64,000 nt of DNA from JAHOYW01 sp963664605 (GTDB lineage: Bacteria; Verrucomicrobiota; Lentisphaeria; Victivallales; Victivallaceae), in contig OY761536.1 in NCBI GenBank assembly GCA_963664605.1, forward strand, positions 2,604,001-2,668,000, written 5' to 3'. Below, one piece after another: positions 45,738 to 54,044 of this stretch. Position 1 is the first letter of the stretch, and every line of letters begins with the position of its first letter. Under the pieces are notes generated by a model. The model made no database searches. It saw nothing but the letters and a program-made list of their open reading frames with translations, and had not been told where the DNA came from. A program made the translations under genes and the position numbers.

Positions 45738-47384
45738 CTAAACTTTTTTAACTACTATTTTCATCGGGGTAGCTTCTATTACTTCAACTTTTTCGCCTTT
45801 TTCGATAAAAGCCCCTTGAGTTGCAGCTTCATAAATTTTATCGTTAATTATTATAGATCCCACCGGACGCAAAGTTGTATGCACTACTCCGGTTTGATGC
45901 AGCAAATCCAGAGAAACCTCTTTGTGCGATGAACATCCTTCTTCATGTTTCTGAACAGTATCCAAACGTATCCACTTGAATATCGAGGACTTTGGAAGCA
46001 CGTACACCGTCAATAAAATAATTGTAACCAAAGCGCCAAGCAGCGAATAAGCAACTGTTTGGGACGCCGTGGCGAAATTCTTGAAACCAAAAGCGGCAAA
46101 GAATGAAACGACAATGCAGGTTATTCCCAGCAAGCCCACAATACCGAAGCCCGGAATAACAAATATTTCCAAAGCCAGCAGCACCATCCCGACAAAGAAA
46201 ATCACAATCGGCCCCCATTCAGAAGCTCCTGATCCCATGTGTCCCAGGAAAAAGAGCGTAAGAGCTGTAACTCCAAGTACGCCGGGGACTCCAAAGCCGG
46301 GAGTTTTGATCTCAACATATATGCCGACCAATCCCAGCGCTATAAGAATACCGGCTATAGCTGGATAAGTTAAAAATGACACTATCTGGTCAACCGCCGA
46401 TTTTTTTATAACCTCCACCCGACAGTTTTCCAACCCCAGTTCATCCAACAATTCTTCACGGGAATCACATATATAATCAACCACTTTCAATTTCTTAGCT
46501 TCTTTAGCGGATAAAGTCAATGGAGATATTTTACTGTGTTTATACCCGTCACGTTCCATAGTCAACTTTTGATAAGGATCAGCCATTGCCCGTACAACCC
46601 GTTTGGGACGATCATTTTTTTCAGCATAAGTTTCAAGTTTTTTGAAGAATACTGTTAAAAACTTCTGATTCGCTAAATCTTTTTCCGTACTTTTATATGT
46701 ATTATTTTTCTTTTTTGTTTTTTTATCAAGTCTGTCCTTTAGTTTCTTTAATTCCTTCTCCATCCTTTCTATAACGGCTTTATCCGAATCCTTGTTTTTG
46801 TCCTCTTTCGTTACTTCCTTTTTGGATTCCTCTTTTTCAGGTTCTTCCTTTTTCGGTTCCTCTTTTTTCTTTTTATCCTCTTCTTTATCTTCATTTTCCC
46901 GGTTATATTTATGTTCCCGGTCAATAATTGGAATTATTCCGCCCCGGGACATTTGAATCGGCATAGCATCGCCGATTATACCGGCAGGATCAATTGCAAT
47001 GCGATTGGCGGCAAGAGCAATAATCATACCGGCGGAAATACCATGAGGATTGACGTAGGCAATTACCGGAACCTTGGATTTGGCTAAAATAGAGGCGTAT
47101 TCATAAGCGGTTTTGACACTCCCCCCAGGAGTATCTATTTCAAAGATTACTGCTTTTATATTATTTTTTTCCGCCTTCTGCAGGGTTTTCTTAAGGAAAT
47201 GCATTTCCTGAGTGGAAATCTCGCTGAAGTTTGTAAACTGCGGAACATAATAAACAACATCATTAGCGGAGCTTGAGAATAAATCCCTGTCCTTCCATTT
47301 AGAAGCCGTAGTCGTTAATACCAGCCCGGCGAGCATTAGCGCAAAAGCCGTGATTCCCAGCGGTGACTTTTTAAATACTTTCAT
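45738..47384 (-). CDS. NfeD-family membrane serine protease with charged insertion
   Basis: About 548 residues from ATG 47384 (GAGGTG upstream). A signal anchor leads to a ClpP-like protease domain with the nucleophile Ser in HGISAGMI. A highly charged Lys/Glu segment (near 170-235) interrupts it, then the rest of the domain. Several membrane helices follow from about 335, then the C-terminal NfeD OB-fold (VVHTTLRPVGSI, EATPMKIVVKKV). NfeD proteases cleave membrane-associated stomatin/flotillin partners; two flotillin genes follow directly. Confidence 0.88.
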   Translation of the reverse strand: MKVFKKSPLGITAFALMLAGLVLTTTASKWKDRDLFSSSANDVVYYVPQFTNFSEISTQEMHFLKKTLQKAEKNNIKAVIFEIDTPGGSVKTAYEYASILAKSKVPVIAYVNPHGISAGMIIALAANRIAIDPAGIIGDAMPIQMSRGGIIPIIDREHKYNRENEDKEEDKKKKEEPKKEEPEKEESKKEVTKEDKNKDSDKAVIERMEKELKKLKDRLDKKTKKKNNTYKSTEKDLANQKFLTVFFKKLETYAEKNDRPKRVVRAMADPYQKLTMERDGYKHSKISPLTLSAKEAKKLKVVDYICDSREELLDELGLENCRVEVIKKSAVDQIVSFLTYPAIAGILIALGLVGIYVEIKTPGFGVPGVLGVTALTLFFLGHMGSGASEWGPIVIFFVGMVLLALEIFVIPGFGIVGLLGITCIVVSFFAAFGFKNFATASQTVAYSLLGALVTIILLTVYVLPKSSIFKWIRLDTVQKHEEGCSSHKEVSLDLLHQTGVVHTTLRPVGSIIINDKIYEAATQGAFIEKGEKVEVIEATPMKIVVKKV

Positions 47385-47396
47385 ATCCACCTCTTG

Positions 47397-48161
47397 CTAT
47401 AATACTGAAAGTTGATTTTTTACCAATAAAACATCCCGGATGGCCAGGGTTTGAGACTCTGTGAGTTCAGCAGCTTCGGCAAAAGTCCGGATCATTTTCT
47501 GCTCTTTGCTGTCAAACGCCCCGTCAACCATAGCTAATTCATATATATTCGCCAGATAACACATTTTCTGCTGTTCGTTAAGCCTTAATGCTCCAAGAGC
47601 TTCCTCAAAAGTATTATTCTGATAATATTCATAAGCCTTATTATAAAGAGTATCATCGTCACAGAATTTGATAATAAAATCCTTTTCTTCATCAGCAATG
47701 TCATTATCAACAGTAGCAACGAACATCATTACTATAACCAGACCGAGAAATGGTGACATTTCCCCGTCTTCAACTTGTTTCTTGTTAGTGAACTGTTCCT
47801 CGACTTCATTATTGCAATTGCCGAACATTTCCAGCATGAGTTCGGCATTGGGAATCTCCGCGCCGGAAATTTTAAGTTCAACGAGTCCATCTATAAGTTC
47901 GATTGACAATAAAGCGCTGAATGCTTCCTGCTTGAGCAGGAAATGTTCAATATCGGAAACTTGTACACTTTTTACCGCAAAGTCCGGGTCACTGAATTTA
48001 CGGTTATAAAGATATATTGCATCGGTATATGAGATTATATAACTTTCGCCCGGCTCATTGTTAAAACCGCCGCTGCCGCGGATAACGCACACAGGCTTGC
48101 TGTCAGGTTGGAATTCCAGTAGTTGAGTTTTTATCCGGTCAGCTAAAAAAGTAAAGTCCAT
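47397..48161 (-). CDS. TerB-like domain protein at the head of the flotillin operon
   Basis: About 254 residues from ATG 48161 (GGAG upstream). The C-terminal 120 residues contain two TerB-like halves, FVATVDNDIADEEKDFI and LAMVDGAFDSKEQKMI, each with the acidic metal-binding DG/DN...E pattern. The N-terminal half is unassigned. No signal peptide is seen. TerB domains occur in membrane-associated stress complexes; here it is 12 bases ahead of nfeD. Confidence 0.65.
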   Translation of the reverse strand: MDFTFLADRIKTQLLEFQPDSKPVCVIRGSGGFNNEPGESYIISYTDAIYLYNRKFSDPDFAVKSVQVSDIEHFLLKQEAFSALLSIELIDGLVELKISGAEIPNAELMLEMFGNCNNEVEEQFTNKKQVEDGEMSPFLGLVIVMMFVATVDNDIADEEKDFIIKFCDDDTLYNKAYEYYQNNTFEEALGALRLNEQQKMCYLANIYELAMVDGAFDSKEQKMIRTFAEAAELTESQTLAIRDVLLVKNQLSVL

Positions 48162-48259
48162 CAGCAAATCTCCATTTTATTTATAAAACAATAAACTGAA
48201 AAATTAGTTTTTGCAAATGAAATCCTGCAAAATATATCATTCTCTGATTGCTATATGGT

Positions 48260-48286
48260 TTGAAGTAATTATAGTAAGGGTATAAT
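48260..48286 (+). promoter_or_regulatory. Sigma-70-like promoter of the nucleotide-sugar operon
   Basis: TTGAAG (48260-48265) and a perfect TATAAT (48281-48286), 15 bases apart (16 if TTTGAA is used). The start codon follows 36 bases later. The spacing is short, so this is moderate evidence. Confidence 0.45.
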
Positions 48287-48322
48287 TATTTGAAATCCGT
48301 ATAACAATTAAGGATTATTTTT

Positions 48323-49429
48323 ATGAGTATACCACTAGTTGACCTCCAACGTAATTTCAATAAATATTCCGACGATTATAAAAATATACTATTGAACGTA
48401 TGCTCTTCCTGTCAATTTATTATGGGACAGGAACTCCGGGATTTTGAAAGAAACTTTGCTGAATACCTCGGAGTAAAACATGTTCTCGGCCTTGGTTCCG
48501 GCACAGATGCCCTGACTCTGATGCTTAAAGCATGCAAAGCTGAGGGGAAAATCGTTTTAACTCAAAACAATACGTTTATCGCCACCACTTTAGCTATTGC
48601 CAACGCTGGCGCGCAGATAGCGCTCTGCGACGTCGATCCGGTAACATACCAGATAGATATTGACAGTTATGACGGCCCCTGCCCTGATATTGTCATACCG
48701 GTTCATCTTTACGGCTATCCTTATGATGTTGAAAAAATCAAAGATAAATTCGGCCCGGAAGTAGTTATTATCGAAGATGCCTGCCAAGCTCATGGAAGCA
48801 TATTAAACGGTAAACGCTGCGGAAGCCTGGGAACCGGCGCGGCCTTCAGTTTTTATCCCGGGAAAAACCTCGGAGCCTTCGGAGACGGCGGAGCGATCGC
48901 CACCAATGATGACAACATTGCTGATGAAATCAGCGCGCTTCGCAACTGGGGCGGCAGTAAAAAATATATTCATGACCGCCCGGGAGGAAATTCCCGTTTG
49001 GACAATGTGCAGGCGGCAATTCTGGACTTTAAACTCAAACATATTGACGCATGGAATAAAAGCCGTAATGACAACGCCAGCTTATATCGGGAGTTATTAA
49101 GCAGTTGTGATGAAATAAACTTACCGGCCGAAACTCACGGAGGGTGCCTGCAAAACTATCATCTGTTCGTAATCAGCCTGAAGAGTATTTCCCGCGATAA
49201 AGTTCTGGAAAGGCTTCATGAGAATAAGATTTTCGCCGGTATCCATTACCCGGTTACAATCAATAAACAACTGGTTTATAAAGATGAAGCTTTTGCGCAA
49301 AAGAGTTTTCCTGTATCTGAAGGTCTATGCGGACGGATTCTCTCTCTGCCTATGTTCCCTGAAATGTCTAATGTGGAAATCAGGACCGTAGCGAAAGTAT
49401 TGCTGGAAATCATTGAACAGGAAAAATAA
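48323..49429 (+). CDS. DegT/DnrJ/EryC1-family sugar aminotransferase
   Basis: 368 residues. The PLP-lysine lies in FSFYPGKNLGAFGDGGAI, with GLGSGTDALTLML and EDACQAHGS also typical. These enzymes transfer an amino group to a keto nucleotide sugar. With the dehydrogenase and hexapeptide acetyltransferase in the same operon it resembles the WlbA/WlbB/WlbC (WbpB/D/E) route to a diacetamido-uronic acid sugar. AAGGA precedes the ATG. The TAATG junction couples it to the next gene. Confidence 0.88.
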   Translation: MSIPLVDLQRNFNKYSDDYKNILLNVCSSCQFIMGQELRDFERNFAEYLGVKHVLGLGSGTDALTLMLKACKAEGKIVLTQNNTFIATTLAIANAGAQIALCDVDPVTYQIDIDSYDGPCPDIVIPVHLYGYPYDVEKIKDKFGPEVVIIEDACQAHGSILNGKRCGSLGTGAAFSFYPGKNLGAFGDGGAIATNDDNIADEISALRNWGGSKKYIHDRPGGNSRLDNVQAAILDFKLKHIDAWNKSRNDNASLYRELLSSCDEINLPAETHGGCLQNYHLFVISLKSISRDKVLERLHENKIFAGIHYPVTINKQLVYKDEAFAQKSFPVSEGLCGRILSLPMFPEMSNVEIRTVAKVLLEIIEQEK

Positions 49430-50139
49430 TGAAAGCGCTTTTTGTCATGCCAGTTTACAATCAGATAGAAGAATTGCCGTCTTTATTGGAAAGATGCCGC
49501 AAAGTCATGCCCGCTGATGAATTTATAATTGTTGACAACGGCAGTAATGACGGTTCTGAAAAAGTTATTGAAGAATCCGGTTTTGACTTTATCAGGCTTG
49601 ACAGGAACCATGGTATCGGCTATGCTTTGCGCATAGGGGTTGAACAGGCCCTGGAACGCGGCTGTGATATTGTGGGAAACATCGCCGGTAACGGTAAAAT
49701 GATTCCGGAACAAATGCACAGGGTTATCGATCCGATAAAAAACGGAGAGGCGGATTATGTTACCGGCAGCCGTTTTCTGCCAGGCGGAGATTCCCCAAAC
49801 CTGCCAACTTTCAGAAAACTTTCAATTCCGCTCGTGGTAAATACGATGATATGGATATTATTCGGTAAAAAACTTACTGACGCCAGTTGCGGTTACCGCG
49901 CTTTCAAGATAGACCTGATACATAATCCCAAAGTCCATTGGAAAGAAAAGTGGTTGTGGCATTACCAGTTTGAGTATTATCTTTATGCCAAAGCCTTGAA
50001 ATTAAAATACCGTTGCATCGAAGTCCCGATAAGCATGATATATCCAGCAAGAAAAACAAACTATTCCAAGATAAAACCTTTCATCGGATGGTGGGAAATG
50101 CTGGAGCCGTGGCTGTTGGTCGGGCTAGGTTTGCGTTGA
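49429..50139 (+). CDS. Family 2 glycosyltransferase (dolichyl-phosphate-mannose synthase-like)
   Basis: 236 residues with the GT-A fold pattern: VMPVYNQIEELPSLL at the N-terminus, IVDNGSNDGS, DYVTGSRFLPGGD and DASCGYRAFKID. Such enzymes move a sugar to a lipid carrier or glycan; no membrane helices are obvious. It overlaps the aminotransferase by one base. Confidence 0.85.
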   Translation: MKALFVMPVYNQIEELPSLLERCRKVMPADEFIIVDNGSNDGSEKVIEESGFDFIRLDRNHGIGYALRIGVEQALERGCDIVGNIAGNGKMIPEQMHRVIDPIKNGEADYVTGSRFLPGGDSPNLPTFRKLSIPLVVNTMIWILFGKKLTDASCGYRAFKIDLIHNPKVHWKEKWLWHYQFEYYLYAKALKLKYRCIEVPISMIYPARKTNYSKIKPFIGWWEMLEPWLLVGLGLR

Positions 50140-50157
50140 AATAAAATGGAGCAGGAC

Positions 50158-50637
50158 ATGGAAAATAAAATCAAAGAATACCAGTCAAAGATAATCGATG
50201 TAAACCACGGCGAAAACTTTACTGTAGTTCAGCCAGTCAATATTTATTCATGTTCCTTCGGTGACGATTGCTTTGTCGGGCCTTTTGTCGAGGTGCAGAA
50301 GAATGTAAATATCGGCAGCCGCAGCAGAATCCAGTCACATTGTTTTGTCTGTGAACTGGTTTCCATAGGCGAGGACTGTTTTATCGGTCATGGGGTAATG
50401 TTTATCAATGACCTTTTCAAAAACGGCGCGCCTTCCTATGATCCGCAGGACTGGAAAAAAACCAGCATTGGCAATAATGTATCCATAGGTTCAAACTCAA
50501 CAATTCTGCCGGTTAGTATATGCGACAACACCGTTATCGGAGCCGGAAGCGTTGTAGTCAAGGATATCACCGAACCGGGAACCTATGCCGGAAATCCAGC
50601 AAAACTAATAAACAAAAGGAACTTAAACAATGATTAA
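50158..50637 (+). CDS. Left-handed beta-helix (hexapeptide) acetyltransferase
   Basis: About 159 residues. Hexapeptide repeats run through FGDDCFVGPFVEV, IGSRSRIQSH, IGEDCFIGHGV and IGNNVSIGSNSTI, ending in GTYAGNPAKLI, as in WlbB/WbpD N-acetyltransferases. It would acetylate the amino sugar made by the aminotransferase. The ATG at 50158 has GGAGCAGGA upstream and is preferred over the ATG at 50146. Confidence 0.87.
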   Translation: MENKIKEYQSKIIDVNHGENFTVVQPVNIYSCSFGDDCFVGPFVEVQKNVNIGSRSRIQSHCFVCELVSIGEDCFIGHGVMFINDLFKNGAPSYDPQDWKKTSIGNNVSIGSNSTILPVSICDNTVIGAGSVVVKDITEPGTYAGNPAKLINKRNLNND

Positions 50638-51667
50638 TATGGGGATAATCGGCCTGGGGCATTGGGGGCCAAACCTGTTGAGAAACTTCGATAATCATCC
50701 TGATGTGAACGTAAAGATCGTTTGCGATAAAGCAGTGAATAAGAAAGAAAAAATAACCCAAAATGGAATTAAATTCACCCAAGAGAGTACAGATATAACC
50801 GCCGCGGATAATGGTATCGACACAGTAGTGATAGTAACTCCGCTTGCAACGCATTTTGAGCTGGCAAAAACAGCTTTAAAGAACGGTAAACATCTTTTTA
50901 TAGAAAAACCGATAGCTCCAACTTCCGCCGAAACTCTGGAACTGGTCAATCTCGCCAGACAAAATAATGTACATTTCATGGTTGGACACGTATTTTTATA
51001 TAATGCCGGAATCATATATGTAAAAGAGCAGATTGCAAAAGGGGAACTTGGCAATATTCTTTACATCCACGGACAACGCACCAACCTCGGACCGGTTCGT
51101 CCTGACGCCAGCGCTTTATGGGATCTGGCCGCTCATGATGTTTCTATTTTTAATTACTGGCTCGACGCCCTCCCGGAAAGCACCACAGCCAATGGCAGTG
51201 CACTTTTAAATCCTGGCGTTGAAGATATTGTAAATGCTACATTTAATTATCCCAATAATATAAAGTGTAATATTCTTGCTTCATGGCTGCATCCAAGTAA
51301 AGTCCGCCAAATAACGGTTGTCGGCGATAAAAAAATGTTGATATGGGATGACATGTCACCTTCCGAACCTGTAAAGATATTTGACAAATCGATCTACTGT
51401 TCAGAAATGCCGGAACAGATTGAAGGGACAATATCTGAGTTTCGCTTCAGTATTCAGGACGGACAAATATTTATTCCACGCATCCAGCAGTGCGAACCTT
51501 TAAAGGAAGAATGCAATCATTTTATTGATTGCATATTGAACAATAAAACACCGCTTACAGATGGGATTAACGGTTACCATGTAGTCGCAGCGCTCGAAGC
51601 GGCAACCAGTTCAATACGCAGTAACTCAACTGAGATTGAGGTGGAGATTGCAGAAAACTATAGATAA
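50630..51667 (+). CDS. Gfo/Idh/MocA oxidoreductase (WlbA-like)
   Basis: 345 residues. The NAD-binding GIIGLGHWGPN opens the Rossmann fold, and EKPIAPTS with the lysine of the family signature is near residue 95. WDLAAHDVSIFNYWL is in the catalytic domain. WlbA-type enzymes oxidise C3 of UDP-GlcNAcA to feed the aminotransferase. It overlaps the acetyltransferase by eight bases. Confidence 0.87.
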   Translation: MINMGIIGLGHWGPNLLRNFDNHPDVNVKIVCDKAVNKKEKITQNGIKFTQESTDITAADNGIDTVVIVTPLATHFELAKTALKNGKHLFIEKPIAPTSAETLELVNLARQNNVHFMVGHVFLYNAGIIYVKEQIAKGELGNILYIHGQRTNLGPVRPDASALWDLAAHDVSIFNYWLDALPESTTANGSALLNPGVEDIVNATFNYPNNIKCNILASWLHPSKVRQITVVGDKKMLIWDDMSPSEPVKIFDKSIYCSEMPEQIEGTISEFRFSIQDGQIFIPRIQQCEPLKEECNHFIDCILNNKTPLTDGINGYHVVAALEAATSSIRSNSTEIEVEIAENYR

Positions 51668-52916
51668 GACGATCATTAAAAATATCCTATGGGCTTTGTT
51701 ACCATGTGTCGCTGTGGCGGCTTTGTCTTTTTCCGGGGGGATTAATTCTTTTCCTTTCCCGGACACTCAAGGCTATCTCGACCTCAGCCAGAGTTTAAGC
51801 AATGATTTTTCCTTCTATTCTCCAAATACTTATCTTTGCATGCGGGTTCCAGGATATCCCTTTTCCCTTATGCTCTTTTCATGGTTGGGGAGTTACGCTT
51901 TTTTAGCAGTTAATATTTTGGCAGTATTCGGTTTCACCTGGTTTGGAATGCGTTTAGCTGAAAAATGTGGATTAAAATATTCCTTTGTTCTGCCGCTGTT
52001 AATATTACTATCTCCCGGTTTAATAACTCTAGCGTCAGTACCGCTTTCTGAAACAGTCTTCATATTCTTCCTGACTGTGAGTATATATTACTTTATTTCC
52101 GATAAATTTATTATTTCCAGCCTGGCTCTTTCTGCCGCTACTTTTTGTCGTCCAATAAGTATTTTTCTGTTTCTGCTGTTTGCAGGCTGGATGTTGTGGA
52201 AAAAAAAGAAAGTTGCAGTGATATTCTTATTTATTATCGGTGCCAATCTACTCCCGGTTTTCTGGACAACCAGGAACTACATCAAATATGACTATCCTGT
52301 CTATACTACGATCACCGGTTTTAACCTGCTTTACTACAAAGCCGGGAGCTATCTATCCTGGCGTGATAATATTCCATTTGACGATATGCGGAATAAATTA
52401 AGCAATCAGCTTGAGGGCGATAATGTTTTTGAACAAAGTGCTTCGGCTGGTAAACTTGGACGAAAAATTCTACTTAATAACTTCTGGGGGTTTTGTTTTT
52501 GGGCTCCACGCGACATGATCAATTTCCTGATGCCTGATATAACCCCGTTACTGGAACGTTTGCATATAACATTAGGTAACTGTGGAACCCTTGATATTCT
52601 GCGTCGCCAGGGAGTGTGGAAGGCTTTTACACATTATTTTAAAAATAATTTTGATGCTATAATTATTGTTTCTGTTTATTTGATATTTTATCTGATACTG
52701 GCTTTAGCTATATTGGCTGGAATCGTACGTCTTTGGCTAGAAAAACATTATCAAAAGCTTATATTCGGAGCTTTACTGCTAGGCTATTTCTGGGTTCTGC
52801 CGATAGGAAACCTTGACTGGCGTTTCAGGATGCCGCTATTGCCGTTGTTATTCATACTGGCTATTTACGGAGCTGCCGGATTATATAATTTTAAAAGAAA
52901 AGAAAATGAAAAATAA
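51648..52916 (+). CDS. PMT/ArnT-like polytopic glycosyltransferase
   Basis: About 422 residues with some ten membrane helices. The first periplasmic loop contains PFPDTQGYLDLSQ, the acidic motif of the GT39/GT83-like fold that binds polyprenyl-phosphate sugars, and the last helices surround LDWRFRMPLLPLLF. A TTG start at 51648 is chosen because GAGG lies six bases upstream; the frame also opens at TTG 51636. It overlaps the Gfo/Idh gene by 20 bases and ends the operon. Confidence 0.75.
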   Translation: MQKTIDKTIIKNILWALLPCVAVAALSFSGGINSFPFPDTQGYLDLSQSLSNDFSFYSPNTYLCMRVPGYPFSLMLFSWLGSYAFLAVNILAVFGFTWFGMRLAEKCGLKYSFVLPLLILLSPGLITLASVPLSETVFIFFLTVSIYYFISDKFIISSLALSAATFCRPISIFLFLLFAGWMLWKKKKVAVIFLFIIGANLLPVFWTTRNYIKYDYPVYTTITGFNLLYYKAGSYLSWRDNIPFDDMRNKLSNQLEGDNVFEQSASAGKLGRKILLNNFWGFCFWAPRDMINFLMPDITPLLERLHITLGNCGTLDILRRQGVWKAFTHYFKNNFDAIIIVSVYLIFYLILALAILAGIVRLWLEKHYQKLIFGALLLGYFWVLPIGNLDWRFRMPLLPLLFILAIYGAAGLYNFKRKENEK

Positions 52917-53015
52917 TTAATAAACAAATACCTGATCCAAACATTTGTTTGGACGCGATTGGGAGCGGCAAAGCGTTACATCCGCCATTTTTTATTTTAA
53001 ACTATAAGGAAAATC

Positions 53016-53747
53016 ATGTACTGCGAAAAGAATAATCCGCACCGTTTATGCAACTCTCTGGCTGAATCAGCAATGGCTTCAAACTACAAACTGGCGCGCC
53101 GCCCTTTTAATCGTTTTGAACCTGAAACTTCTGCATGGTGGCTGGTTCCGTCCAGTGCCCTGCCCTTTTACCAGTTCAAGAAAATATATTGTACATGGGC
53201 AGACAAAGAACGTACCGCCATGCTCTGCGGGCTGTATCTGGAAAAAGGACTGGCGCCGGAATTAGCGGTTGTTTATCCGTCAAAAAAAGGCAAGTCTTTA
53301 TTGATGAATCCTAAATGGTATTGGCATAAATTCGTCAAAAACTGTAGTGACGGTTCATTTATTGAAAAAATTAAAAACGCCGCGCAAAGTTCTGGTTTTC
53401 AATTAGAATTTCATGTTTCCGGCGGTTATGTGGACGACCCGGCATTATATGACCCTTATGGCGAAAAACAAAAAAAAGACCATTACATTTTCGACTTGGA
53501 TGAAGATTTTGAAACTTTAAAATACCGTTCCGCACGCCGTGATGCAATGATCTTAAAATCAATGAACAAGGTTCATAATATAACAGATTTATGTTCAATA
53601 ATGCAAGAATTAGATAAAGAACATTTTTTATGGATGGATATATTCATTGCTGCTGAGTTTAAAATCCCATCCAAAGAGAGAAGTGACTCAAAAATCACCC
53701 CATCCGAATATATCTGGAATAATTTTTTAAAGATATTGATGGCATAG
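53016..53747 (+). CDS. Conserved-looking protein of unknown function
   Basis: 243 residues, no signal peptide or membrane helix. It is rich in aromatic residues, with AWWLVPSSALPFYQF and NPKWYWHKFVKN near the N-terminus and VSGGYVDDPALYDPYG in the middle. I recognise no family. An AAGGAAA precedes the ATG. It stands about 100 bases after the glycosyltransferase and is not clearly part of its operon. The strong reading frame and codon use support a real gene. Confidence 0.6.
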   Translation: MYCEKNNPHRLCNSLAESAMASNYKLARRPFNRFEPETSAWWLVPSSALPFYQFKKIYCTWADKERTAMLCGLYLEKGLAPELAVVYPSKKGKSLLMNPKWYWHKFVKNCSDGSFIEKIKNAAQSSGFQLEFHVSGGYVDDPALYDPYGEKQKKDHYIFDLDEDFETLKYRSARRDAMILKSMNKVHNITDLCSIMQELDKEHFLWMDIFIAAEFKIPSKERSDSKITPSEYIWNNFLKILMA

Positions 53748-53803
53748 AATAAATATCTTTTAATCTCACAAACCTCATAAAACATAAAGAATACCATACA
53801 TGA

Positions 53804-53832
53804 AATGAACAGTGTTCATTGCTTTCTATAAT
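53804..53832 (+). promoter_or_regulatory. Operator-like palindrome next to a TATAAT box
   Basis: AATGAACA-G-TGTTCATT (53804-53820) is a perfect 17-base palindrome of the kind bound by TetR-type repressors. A perfect TATAAT lies at 53827-53832, placing the palindrome over the -35 region. Both sit in the gap between convergent genes, where no promoter would be needed for the annotated genes. Confidence 0.4.
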
Positions 53833-53882
53833 AACTAATATTCAAACATAATAAGTAGCTTGAAAACTTTATTCAGGCGTAA

Positions 53883-54008
53883 ATGTGGAATGCTTATTAC
53901 AATTTTTACTGCAAATTGGTATCAATATTTCAAAGGCGTAAATGTTATAGGCAGCAAGAAGCACACACGGTGGTACTCAATAATAATAAAACCATAAAAA
54001 CAGCTTAA
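53883..54008 (+). CDS. Possible 41-residue small protein
   Basis: An ATG at 53883, preceded by AGGCGTAA, opens 41 codons rich in aromatic, Cys and basic residues (start MWNAYYNFYCKL). The TAA falls in the loop of the terminator hairpin. An 11-base repeat GGCGTAAATGT occurs at the start and again near 53937. It could equally be a non-coding transcript. Confidence 0.2.
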   Translation: MWNAYYNFYCKLVSIFQRRKCYRQQEAHTVVLNNNKTIKTA

Positions 54009-54028
54009 TAAAACTGTCTTTATGGTTT
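53989..54028. terminator. Bidirectional intrinsic terminator
   Basis: AAACCATAAAAACAG (53989-54003) pairs with CTGTCTTTATGGTTT (54014-54028) with one mismatch and a ten-base loop. Read on the minus strand it is followed by TTATTATTATT. It separates convergent genes at 53747 and 54045. Confidence 0.75.
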
Positions 54029-54044
54029 ATGAATTTAATTATAA

